Positions 1-5,997 of a DNA stretch of 6,051 nt are shown here, one piece after another. This DNA comes from CAZXCQ01 sp964639275 (GTDB taxonomy: Bacteria > Desulfobacterota > DSM-4660 > Desulfatiglandales > Desulfatiglandaceae), in NCBI GenBank assembly GCA_964639275.1, contig CAZXCQ010000332.1, positions 1 to 6,051 on the forward strand, in the 5' to 3' direction. Both the position numbers and the translations under genes were made by a program. The notes under the pieces were generated by a model, which saw only the letters and a program-made list of their open reading frames with translations, was not told where the DNA came from and ran no database searches. Every line of letters begins with the position of its first letter. The first letter of the stretch is position 1.

Positions 1-160
1 GAGCCGGCGAGACACTTTGCGTCAACCTCTCCAGCAGGTGCCCCGAGGCAAAACAATGCAACGCTGCGGTGCTCCTTTTCTGCGAACGATAGAATCCATA
101 GGCCAGGACGACGCAGGCGATCCCGCCGACAGCTAACCATATTGGGTGTGCGAATTGCAT
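1..160 (-). CDS. batB: BatB-like protein, N-terminal fragment (runs off the window)
   Basis: The first 53 codons of a gene that continues beyond base 1. The ATG is the complement of 158-160, and an AGGA-type ribosome site lies about 8 bases upstream. The protein begins MQFAHPIWLA, followed by a hydrophobic stretch (about residues 8-22) and a basic segment (RSQKRS). A short cytoplasm-crossing helix followed by a basic region, directly after batA, is how BatB proteins start; the BatA in this window begins the same way (MIQFNHPELLW). The gene starts 70 bases after the batA stop with no terminator between them, so it is probably in the same operon. BatB proteins normally carry a VWA domain followed by a C-terminal membrane helix; neither is visible here, so the name rests on the start and the position. 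Confidence that this is a real gene is high; the BatB name is less sure. Confidence 0.75.
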   Translation of the reverse strand, partial: MQFAHPIWLAVGGIACVVLAYGFYRSQKRSTAALHCFASGHLLERLTQSVSPA

Positions 161-230
161 TTTACTATCCTTTCCTTTTCTCTATTCCGGGTTACGTGTT
201 GCAAAACTGCCAAAGGTTATGGGCCCGGAT

Positions 231-1229
231 TCACGGCAACCGACGAAAACGGGTGTGGGCCAGTGTCAGTTCAATTCCCAGGAAGAGGAGTGCCGGGATC
301 ACGAGCCAGGAAAACATCTCGTTGCGATGCTCAAACTTCTTTATCTTCCGGGTGGTCTTTTCCAACTTGTTGATCTCATCGTAGATCTTCCCGAGAGAGT
401 GTGTATCGGTGGCGCGGTAGTACTGGGCCCCTGTCATCCGGGCGACCTTTTCCAGGGTATCCTCATCGATATCGACCCTGGCCATAACCATCTTCTGATT
501 CCCAAACTGGTCGGTGACCGGTACCGGGACTTCGCCCCGTGAGCCGGCGCCGATGGTATAGACCTTGATTCCCAAGGCCTCCGCGGCCTCGGCAGCCGTA
601 AGGGGTGAGACCTTACCCGCATTGTTCATCCCGTCGGTCAAGAGGATAGCGATCTTGGATTTGGCCTTTTGGTCTCTCAGCCGGTTGACGCCAGAGGCGA
701 TGGCCGACCCAATGGCTGTGCCGTCTTCCAGCATCCCCGTGTTTATGGTTTCCAGTCTCTGCTGTAGCCAGTGATGATCAAGTGTCAATGGGCTGACCAG
801 GTATGGCTGTGCAGAAAATGCGATCAGGCCGATACGGTCATTGGGACGTTCGTCAATAAATCTTGCTACCACCTTCTTGACCACATCGATGCGGTTTGTC
901 GGGTTACCGTTGATCGTAAAGTCAAGCGCCTCCATGGACCCCGAGACATCCACTGCCAGCAAGATGTCTATCCCGCTTGCCTCCACCTCAGTGGTGCCAT
1001 GGACGATCTGGGGTTGTGCAAGGGCAAGGATCAACAGACCCAGGGCGAGAGCGCGCAAGGTGCCCAGCCACTTGCCGGCCCTTGATTTGCGCGCCCCGGC
1101 CAGGCCCTTGGCCGTCTGTGCCGTTGAATAGCGCACCGCACATGCCAGGCCCCTTTTCCCTCGCACAAAGGCCAGGAGCGGCACCAGGGCCAGCAGCCAT
1201 AAGAGTTCGGGATGATTGAATTGAATCAT
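231..1229 (-). CDS. batA: BatA-like VWA-domain membrane protein
   Basis: A 332-residue inner-membrane protein with a von Willebrand factor A domain, of the BatA/aerotolerance-operon type. Membrane helices are visible near residues 8-22, 58-74 and 306-325, so the VWA domain (about 87-290) sits between helices 2 and 3, probably on the periplasmic side. The metal-ion-dependent adhesion site is complete: D94, S96 and S98 in DVSGSM, T171 in EDGTAIG and D199 in LLTDG. Such domains bind a divalent metal and protein partners. In MoxR-linked clusters they are thought to be clients or partners of the MoxR ATPase. The ATG overlaps the upstream stop by four bases (ATGA) and has a strong Shine-Dalgarno (AGGAGGT, 5-base spacing), so the start is secure and translation is probably coupled. 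The client function is inferred from family knowledge, not seen. Confidence 0.93.
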   Translation of the reverse strand: MIQFNHPELLWLLALVPLLAFVRGKRGLACAVRYSTAQTAKGLAGARKSRAGKWLGTLRALALGLLILALAQPQIVHGTTEVEASGIDILLAVDVSGSMEALDFTINGNPTNRIDVVKKVVARFIDERPNDRIGLIAFSAQPYLVSPLTLDHHWLQQRLETINTGMLEDGTAIGSAIASGVNRLRDQKAKSKIAILLTDGMNNAGKVSPLTAAEAAEALGIKVYTIGAGSRGEVPVPVTDQFGNQKMVMARVDIDEDTLEKVARMTGAQYYRATDTHSLGKIYDEINKLEKTTRKIKKFEHRNEMFSWLVIPALLFLGIELTLAHTRFRRLP

Positions 1230-2098
1230 GATCCACCTCCTGTCACCAGGGCGCTGCCGTCACTCAAGCCGACAGGGATTATTGTTTTCTTTGGGATCAA
1301 CCCGTGATCCTTCGCCCAGAGTCTCCGGAGGAGCGACCGGTCTTTGAAATCCCCTTTGGCACCGAGGTCTTCCCAATCGGCCGCTGAGTTCTCAACGCTG
1401 GTCTCACCTTCCGGGCAGGGTATGGTCTTTTCAACAAATTCCCACGCGCTCCGGTGCATTGCCTTCATCTGATCCACAGAGAGGTTATAACGGGCGAATT
1501 TTGCCAGGTCGCAGTGGCCCAGGAAGTCCTCCAGCACTTCGCTATACTCGCTTAATGTCGCGGGTCTGTCAGTGGCCAGACGACGCATAAACTCCTCTGT
1601 GGTGTGACGGGTAATTTCCAGATGAAAGCGGTCCTCGATGTAGGTCCGAATCGCACCGGAAACCGCCACGGAAAACTCGTTTGCCTTTTCAGGACGCATC
1701 AGGGCCCTGGCCTTTTCCAACCGCTCAAATGCGATCTCGTGGGGACTTTTTGTCCTGAATGCCCTGCCATTTCGTATCCACCGCCAGACGGCCCAGGCAA
1801 TCAACAACAAGAGACATCCCGCTCCGGCATAGCACGCCCACAACCAGGGATAAGGTATGCTGATAGGCCCCTGTATATCCCGGATATCGTTTTCTATGGC
1901 CGGTGGGGGCGTCGCTCCGGTTCCTGTGGGAGGTGATGCCTGAACCCCCTGAGGTACCCCGGCCACCTGGCCAATTTTGTTTTGAAACGCGTTGAGGGGC
2001 GGTGCTGGGTTATCCTTTGCGGCCACGGCCACGTTTGCCCAAAAAAGAAGGGGTAATCCGGCCGCGGCGACTATGGCGATCTTGACTAGACGTTTCAT
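1226..2098 (-). CDS. signal-peptide/TM protein, DUF4381-like, of the MoxR-Bat cluster
   Basis: A 290-residue protein of no known biochemical activity. The N-terminus is a clear Sec signal (basic MKRLVK, hydrophobic core, AVA-A cleavage site near residue 26-27). A Pro/Ala/Gly-rich, probably disordered periplasmic stretch follows (about 30-70), then one membrane helix (84-107) ending in a basic WRWIRNGR stop-transfer. The rest (about 115-235) is a soluble helical domain, presumably cytoplasmic. It contains a pattern of the kind RTYIEDRF, TTEEFMRRLA, LEDFLGHCDLAKFA that recalls DUF4381 proteins found between DUF58 and VWA genes. The tail (235-290) is not conserved in any way I recognise. The start overlaps the DUF58 stop by one base (TGATG) with GGAG nine bases upstream. 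The last codons contain the ribosome site of batA. Its role is probably as an accessory to the VWA proteins; the family assignment is moderate. Confidence 0.85.
   Translation of the reverse strand: MKRLVKIAIVAAAGLPLLFWANVAVAAKDNPAPPLNAFQNKIGQVAGVPQGVQASPPTGTGATPPPAIENDIRDIQGPISIPYPWLWACYAGAGCLLLLIAWAVWRWIRNGRAFRTKSPHEIAFERLEKARALMRPEKANEFSVAVSGAIRTYIEDRFHLEITRHTTEEFMRRLATDRPATLSEYSEVLEDFLGHCDLAKFARYNLSVDQMKAMHRSAWEFVEKTIPCPEGETSVENSAADWEDLGAKGDFKDRSLLRRLWAKDHGLIPKKTIIPVGLSDGSALVTGGGS
1235..1241 (-). promoter_or_regulatory. ribosome binding site of batA inside the preceding gene
   Basis: AGGAGGT on the minus strand, five bases before the batA ATG. It lies within the last codons of the DUF4381-like gene, where it encodes part of its TGGGS end. 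With the ATGA overlap this points to translational coupling. Confidence 0.8.
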
Positions 2099-3009
2099 CA
2101 GTGTCTTCTCCTTTCCCGCGAACTAAAGAAAGTGAGCAATACGGGTAGATAGGGCTTGTCCGTAGAGAGCTCCAGGAGATCCACGCCGGCTGAACGGACG
2201 GCCCTCTGGAGTTCGTGACGGCGCTTGAAGGCGAGCTGCGAAAAGCCTTCCCTGATGTCGGCGCGTCTTGTATCCAGCTCGACCTGCTCGCCCGTCTCGG
2301 AGTCCTCGATGGTGAGGAGACCGATATCTGGCAATTCCCACTCCCTCGGGTCGTTTACCGAAACGGCGACCAGATCGTGGTGCCGGTTGGTTATCTGGAG
2401 CTTTGGCCGCAACCCGTCAAGGGAGTCTTCAAAGTCGCCGGGTAGACAAAAGTCAGAGATCAGGAAGGTAACAGCGCGGCGCCGAATCACCTGGTTTGTA
2501 AAATCCAGGGCCTTGACGAGGTCCGTATTCTTTCCTTCAGGCTGGAAAAAGAGGATCTCACGGATCACCCGCAGGATATGGGACCTCCCTTTCCCCGGCG
2601 GTATGTAGAGTTCCGCATCGTCGGTAAAGAGGATCAACCCCACCTTGTCGTTGTTGCGCACCGCAGAAAATGCCAGCACGCTCCCGAGTTCTGCCATCAT
2701 CTCGCGTTTGCTCTGGGCAGCAGAACCAAACTCGCCCGAGGCACTGATGTCGATAATGAGCATAATGGTCAGCTCACGTTCCTCGGTGAACTTTTTTACA
2801 AAGGTGCGGCCCGTACGCGCGGTCACGTTCCAATCAATGGTCCGGACGTCATCACCGGGCACATACTCGCGCACCTCTTCAAAGTCCATACCACACCCTT
2901 TGAATACCGAGTGGTAGTGGCCGGAGAGGGTATCATCCACCAGACGGTTGGTTTTGATTTCTACCTGTCGGACCTTTTCAAGAATTTCACTGCTTATGAG
3001 GGCATCCAT
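2098..3009 (-). CDS. DUF58 domain protein (VWA-like, MoxR-associated)
   Basis: A 303-residue soluble protein with no signal or membrane helix. The DUF58 signature is plain at residues 38-75: a GCGMDF start, then R47, Y49, GDD at 52-54, R56 and IDW at 58-60, leading into TAR and VKKF. It runs into a VWA-like fold with an intact metal site: D87, S89 and S91 in DISAS, T172 in KNTD, and D186 in LISDF. DUF58 proteins are standard neighbours of MoxR ATPases and are believed to be partners of the ATPase. The ATG is preceded by AGGA at 9-base spacing. The gene lies 74 bases after moxR and overlaps the next gene by one base, which points to one transcript. Length and motif order are normal for the family. 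Function beyond partnership with MoxR is not established by the sequence. Confidence 0.93.
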   Translation of the reverse strand: MDALISSEILEKVRQVEIKTNRLVDDTLSGHYHSVFKGCGMDFEEVREYVPGDDVRTIDWNVTARTGRTFVKKFTEERELTIMLIIDISASGEFGSAAQSKREMMAELGSVLAFSAVRNNDKVGLILFTDDAELYIPPGKGRSHILRVIREILFFQPEGKNTDLVKALDFTNQVIRRRAVTFLISDFCLPGDFEDSLDGLRPKLQITNRHHDLVAVSVNDPREWELPDIGLLTIEDSETGEQVELDTRRADIREGFSQLAFKRRHELQRAVRSAGVDLLELSTDKPYLPVLLTFFSSRERRRH

Positions 3010-3083
3010 GTCTCTTGTTCCTCGCTTTCTCCAGCATTCTATTTATTTATGTTACATCCACCGGCCGGGATGATTATAGCGGG

Positions 3084-4139
3084 TTATGGGACCGGGATTG
3101 TGTCCATGATCTTTCGAACAATATCCTCGCTCCTCAACGCCTCGGCCTCTGCCTCGTAGGTGATCCCGATACGGTGTCTGAGCACATCCATGGCAATGGA
3201 TTTTACGTCCTCTGGCGTGACATAGCCGCGACCCCGCAGGAAGGCCATGGATTTGCTGGCCATCTTTAGGTTGATGGTGGCCCTGGGAGAAGAGGCGTTC
3301 TGGATATACGGCCTGAGGTCAAGGTTATAGGACTCAGGATCGCGGGTCGCATAGACGAGAGAGACGATGTAGTTCTTGACCTTTTCATCCATATAGATGG
3401 TATTTACCACCTGACGTGCCCAGATGATGTCTTCTACCTTTACGACCGGGTTTACCTTAACCGGGGGCCCTGTGGTGTCAACGGCGTCAAGGATGATCCG
3501 CTCTTCCGATGCCGAAGGGTAGGTTATGACCACCTTGAGCATAAAACGGTCTATCTGGGCCTCGGGCAGGGGGTAGGTGCCTTCCTGCTCGATGGGGTTT
3601 TGGGTGGCCATCACCAGGAATGGAGAGGGCAGGGGATAGGTCTTTTCCCCGATGGTTACCTGCCGTTCCTGCATGGCCTCGAGCAACGCGCTCTGGACCT
3701 TGGCCGGGGCCCGGTTGATTTCGTCAGCAAGGATCAGATTGGTAAAGACCGGGCCATGTTTGACAACAAATGACACATCCTGCGGGTTGTAGATCTCTGT
3801 GCCGATGATATCGGCCGGCAACATATCGGGTGTAAACTGGATTCTCCGAAAACCGGTTTGGATGGCAGCGGCCAGGGTCTTCAGGGCCAATGTCTTTGCA
3901 AGGCCCGGCACCCCTTCAAGCAGGATATGACCATTTGAGAGAAGCCCCACAAGGAGTCGCTCGATTAGGTGTCTCTGACCGACGATCACCCGGCCCATTT
4001 CCTGCTCCAGGGGTCTCACCCAGGCAGATGCCTGTTGCACCGAGTCATTGATGGTTTGAATGCTGGTAAACTGAGGCCCGGTATGCATGGGCTCCATTCC
4101 CACTTCCCTTTGATGTCTTAGTGCTGTTTGAATCTCCAT
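3084..4139 (-). CDS. moxR: MoxR-family AAA+ ATPase
   Basis: A 351-residue cytoplasmic AAA+ ATPase of the MoxR family, expected to remodel or activate the VWA/MIDAS proteins encoded downstream. ATPase motifs in order: Walker A GVPGLAKT (76-83, K82), Walker B LILADE (135-140), sensor 1 in MATQNP (N181), arginine finger in LPEAQIDRF (R198), and sensor 2 in SSPRA (R286). The C-terminal lid domain runs about 255-351. The LAKT form of Walker A is normal for MoxR. The open frame extends 24 codons further upstream to 4211. I chose the ATG at 4137-4139 because AAAGGAG lies 5 bases before it and the extra residues are basic, low-quality and unlike MoxR. The roughly 45 residues before the core (Gln/Thr/Glu-rich) are longer than in minimal MoxR proteins. 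It heads the cluster and is separated from the cyclase by 269 bases containing a promoter candidate. Confidence 0.95.
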   Translation of the reverse strand: MEIQTALRHQREVGMEPMHTGPQFTSIQTINDSVQQASAWVRPLEQEMGRVIVGQRHLIERLLVGLLSNGHILLEGVPGLAKTLALKTLAAAIQTGFRRIQFTPDMLPADIIGTEIYNPQDVSFVVKHGPVFTNLILADEINRAPAKVQSALLEAMQERQVTIGEKTYPLPSPFLVMATQNPIEQEGTYPLPEAQIDRFMLKVVITYPSASEERIILDAVDTTGPPVKVNPVVKVEDIIWARQVVNTIYMDEKVKNYIVSLVYATRDPESYNLDLRPYIQNASSPRATINLKMASKSMAFLRGRGYVTPEDVKSIAMDVLRHRIGITYEAEAEALRSEDIVRKIMDTIPVP

Positions 4140-4144
4140 GACGT

Positions 4145-4151
4145 CTCCTTT
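4145..4151 (-). promoter_or_regulatory. ribosome binding site of moxR
   Basis: AAAGGAG on the minus strand, five bases before the ATG at 4137-4139. It fixes the moxR start there rather than at the upstream in-frame start at 4211. Confidence 0.75.
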
Positions 4152-4234
4152 CTTTTCTGATGGTGTAAAGTGTTTATTCTCTGACCTTTGGCGTGGAAAA
4201 TAACACCTCACCCTTACCAGAACCTTTCTAAAGC

Positions 4235-4262
4235 ATTACAATGTTGTAATGTAACTTCTCAA
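4235..4262 (-). promoter_or_regulatory. candidate promoter of the MoxR-Bat operon with overlapping dyad operator
   Basis: On the minus strand, a -35 TTGAGA (complement of 4257-4262, 5/6 match) and a -10 TGTAAT (complement of 4235-4240, 5/6 match) are 16 bases apart. Transcription would start near 4228, about 90 bases before the moxR ATG. The -10 and half the spacer are covered by the dyad ATTACAATGTTGTAAT (4235-4250; arms of 7 bases, 2-base centre), placed where a repressor dimer would block polymerase. The -35 lies inside the end of repeat copy A. The regulator is unknown. Confidence 0.4.
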
Positions 4263-4352
4263 AAACCTGCGGTCGTTAATGGATTGTGGTGTGGCATGTG
4301 GAGGAAAAAAAGACCCCATCCCACACCTTCCCGATGTTTATTGAAACGTTAC
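4251..4352. repeat. palindromic (MITE/REP-like) repeat, copy A
   Basis: A 102-base imperfect inverted repeat. The left arm begins GTAACTTCTCAAAAACCTGC. The right arm, read on the minus strand, begins GTAACGTTTCAATAAACATC. The inner arms GGTGTGGCATGTGG (4290-4303) and CCCCATCCCACACC (4314-4327) pair with few mismatches around a loop holding seven A. The ends read GTAAC/GTTAC; a TA target (as in IS630/Tc1 elements) is possible but not shown. A related copy begins at 5998. No coding capacity. Confidence 0.7.
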
Positions 4353-4402
4353 CTCGTGGTGGCGCTTTAAATCAGATTGCTCAGGTGTGTCGATGGGATG
4401 GG
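4305..4402 (-). terminator. possible terminator of the cyclase using repeat copy A
   Basis: Just after the cyclase stop, the minus strand reads CCCATCCCA (complement of 4394-4402). This is a perfect 9-base complement to TGGGATGGG (complement of 4315-4323), which is followed after GTC by seven T (complement of 4305-4311). Stem plus T-run is the layout of an intrinsic terminator, but the loop is about 70 bases, and the competing hairpin of the repeat itself would use the same arm. Weak. Confidence 0.25.
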
Positions 4403-4408
4403 AGGGGT

Positions 4409-5752
4409 TTACTGGACGCTGTATATTTCAACCTTTTCGGTCTTTCCCCTTATGGCGGTTTTGCCCAGGGATACAAGATGAAAGTCCCGGGTCTTCAGGG
4501 ATTGTTTTGTGGCATGACTGATAAGGATGTCTGTTTCAAACTGCTTATTGAGACTCTGTATCCTGGATGCGAGGTTTACGGCATCGCCCACCATTGCGTA
4601 GACCAGACGTTCCGGGCTCCCCACGCTACCGGCCAGGGCGGTTCCGGTGTGTATGCCTATTCCATGTCTTATGGGATCATGCCCCATTTGTTTCCGCCCC
4701 CTATTGAGGCCTTCAAGCCGCCTTCTCATATCCAGGGCGGCCAGGACCGCCATGTCAGGATGCCTGGGTTCGGGCACCGGTGCTCCAAAGACGGCCTCAA
4801 TTTCATCACCGATATACTGCAGCACGATCCCGTTATGTTGCCTTATGGCCTGTTCCATTTCGGAAAAATAGGCGTTGAGGAATTTTACCACATCCTTCGG
4901 GTCCTTTTGTTCCACAAAGGGGGTATAGCCACGAAGATCACAGAAGAGGATGGTCACCTCGCTCAATTCTCCTTCAGGCGAGACCTCTCCCTTCAGGATC
5001 TTTTCGCTGACTTCGGGTGTGACATATTTGCCAAAGCTCAACTGGCATAGGTCTCTTTCCCTCAGTCCCTTGGTCATTTCATTTGTCTTGGCCGCTATCA
5101 GTCCGAACTCGTCATTACTGACGACCGGGACCTGCGTGTCGTATTCGCCTTGACTGATACGCTCCATGGCCCCCAGCTGAATATCAAGGATGCTCCTGAG
5201 ATTGTGAGAAAATCGCCCCGAGATGACGAGGCTCAGCAAGAGCAGGACGGTAAAGGCAAAGAGGATTTCCTTGAATACCCCCCAGAATACGTCAGGTCCC
5301 ATCTGATCCATATGGGTGAGGAGGAAATCGATGTCCACATAGACCATCAGGAGGATAGCCAGCACCATAAAAAGTATTGCGGTCACCATAAAGAAAAGCA
5401 TCTTACGGCTTACAGACAGGACTTTTTGGGGAGCGGTGGTCACCTCTTTGACCCCGGATGTCTTGAGGAGGTCTATGATCCTTTTTTCAGTAGCCAGATA
5501 ACTCAGCATGCCCCCGAAGATGCCAAAGCAAAGGCAGCCAAGGACTATCTTGATGGCAGTCAGGCCGGGGGCGCTGAAATATACCAGGTAGAGTGCTGCG
5601 ATCAGACCCCCTGCTATAAGCCAACAGATCAGGTCGGCGGTGAACTCCCGCCATGGCAGCGAATAGACATCTTGCCTATGCCGACCAAGATCCTTTATCC
5701 CTTTGTGGGTTTTGTGATAGAGATAACCTCTGACCGGCAGGATCAATATCAC
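4409..5752 (-). CDS. membrane class III adenylate/guanylate cyclase with HAMP domain (N-terminus interrupted)
   Basis: The uninterrupted frame encodes 447 residues starting at a GTG (complement of 5750-5752) with no ribosome site. Membrane helices lie near residues 41-60, 65-87, 117-141 and 160-178. A HAMP linker follows (about 179-231, with SQGEYDTQVPV and NDEFG), then a class III cyclase domain (about 265-445). Both metal aspartates are present, D272 in FCDLRGYTPF and D316 in YIGDEIEAVFG, as are the transition-state residues N393 and R397 in VNLASR. The position after Y385 that usually carries Asp or Thr for purine recognition is Ala386, so ATP versus GTP specificity cannot be read. It should make cAMP or cGMP in response to a membrane or periplasmic signal. 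The same frame continues upstream through a single TGA to an ATG at 5890 with a ribosome site and promoter. The GTG start would therefore be a truncation that removes one helix and part of another. It is either a recoded gene or a recent pseudogene. Confidence 0.85.
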   Translation of the reverse strand: MILILPVRGYLYHKTHKGIKDLGRHRQDVYSLPWREFTADLICWLIAGGLIAALYLVYFSAPGLTAIKIVLGCLCFGIFGGMLSYLATEKRIIDLLKTSGVKEVTTAPQKVLSVSRKMLFFMVTAILFMVLAILLMVYVDIDFLLTHMDQMGPDVFWGVFKEILFAFTVLLLLSLVISGRFSHNLRSILDIQLGAMERISQGEYDTQVPVVSNDEFGLIAAKTNEMTKGLRERDLCQLSFGKYVTPEVSEKILKGEVSPEGELSEVTILFCDLRGYTPFVEQKDPKDVVKFLNAYFSEMEQAIRQHNGIVLQYIGDEIEAVFGAPVPEPRHPDMAVLAALDMRRRLEGLNRGRKQMGHDPIRHGIGIHTGTALAGSVGSPERLVYAMVGDAVNLASRIQSLNKQFETDILISHATKQSLKTRDFHLVSLGKTAIRGKTEKVEIYSVQ

Positions 5753-5890
5753 CGGAACCAGGGTATTGACAGAGGCCTTAAGATACCCGAGGCCCTCCAG
5801 GAAGGGTCAGACCTGTGCGCCATATATGATAAGGATAAGCGAGAAAATGAAATAGGTTAAGATCACGCTGGTCATGGCCAACATCTCCAT
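5753..5890 (-). other. in-frame N-terminal extension of the cyclase, interrupted by TGA at 5807-5809
   Basis: Reading the cyclase frame upstream of its GTG gives 18 sense codons (PFLEGLGYLKA... to ...TLVP), one TGA, then 27 sense codons back to an ATG at 5888-5890. The 27 residues are a membrane helix (core TSVILTYFIFSLILIIYG). The segment after the stop leads into a second hydrophobic stretch shared with the start of the 447-residue frame. Restoring the codon would give a 493-residue protein with six helices in three pairs. The ATG has AAGGA at 9-base spacing and a promoter about 50 bases upstream, whereas nothing near the TGA or the GTG looks like a restart site. A second ATG at 5873-5875, with GGAG nine bases before it, could also be the true start. 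The extension clearly belongs to the gene; whether the TGA is read through is unknown. Confidence 0.75.
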
Positions 5891-5899
5891 AAAAACTGG

Positions 5900-5904
5900 T
5901 CCTT
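5900..5904 (-). promoter_or_regulatory. ribosome binding site for the full-length cyclase start
   Basis: AAGGA on the minus strand, nine bases before the ATG at 5888-5890. It decides the start in favour of 5890, because no comparable site precedes the GTG at 5752. A short inverted repeat (GTTTTT-AG-AAAAAC on the minus strand, 5905-5918) lies just upstream and could affect access to the site. Confidence 0.5.
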
Positions 5905-5936
5905 GTTTTTCTAAAAACCACACCCATTCTCTTCCG

Positions 5937-5965
5937 TTTATACTTCCCCGGGGCCTTATGTTCAA
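5937..5965 (-). promoter_or_regulatory. sigma70-type promoter of the cyclase
   Basis: On the minus strand, a -35 TTGAAC (complement of 5960-5965) and a -10 TATAAA (complement of 5937-5942) are separated by exactly 17 bases. The spacer contains the palindrome CCCCGGGG. Transcription would start near 5930, giving a leader of about 40 bases before the ATG at 5890. This supports 5890 rather than the GTG at 5752 as the natural start. It is a consensus match only. Confidence 0.55.
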
Positions 5966-5997
5966 GCAGATTCAAGACGATTGCTGCTAATCCTCTC

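Noticed and set aside
161..230. Regulatory site or terminator between batA and the BatB-like gene
   Set aside because: No stem with a T-run and no promoter-like pair was found; only the ribosome site next to 160 is evident.
3010..3083. Perfect TATAAT on the minus strand (complement of 3073-3078) in the moxR-DUF58 gap, and a CCGGCCGG palindrome
   Set aside because: There is no acceptable -35 at 16-18 bases, and the palindrome lacks a T-run, so neither an internal promoter nor a terminator is supported.
4140..4211. Longer MoxR start at 4211
   Set aside because: The extra 24 residues are unlike MoxR, and a good AAAGGAG site points to the ATG at 4139.
4251..4352. Integron attC site
   Set aside because: The GTAAC/GTTAC ends and paired arms resemble one superficially, but the GTTRRRY and RYYYAAC core boxes and the R''/L'' pattern are absent, and no integrase or cassette array is seen.
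4140..4408. CRP-type cAMP receptor site near the cyclase
   Set aside because: No TGTGA-N6-TCACA match in this region or in 5891-6051.
4286..5050. Long plus-strand frame (254 codons) opposite the cyclase; likewise 5150-5860
   Set aside because: Antisense shadows of the conserved cyclase, with Cys/His/Pro-rich composition and no family signature.
5778..5975. 65-codon minus-strand frame beginning MNLLEHKAPG, overlapping the cyclase start
   Set aside because: It runs in another frame over the promoter and the 5' end of the cyclase, has basic low-quality sequence and no good ribosome site; the cyclase frame explains this stretch.
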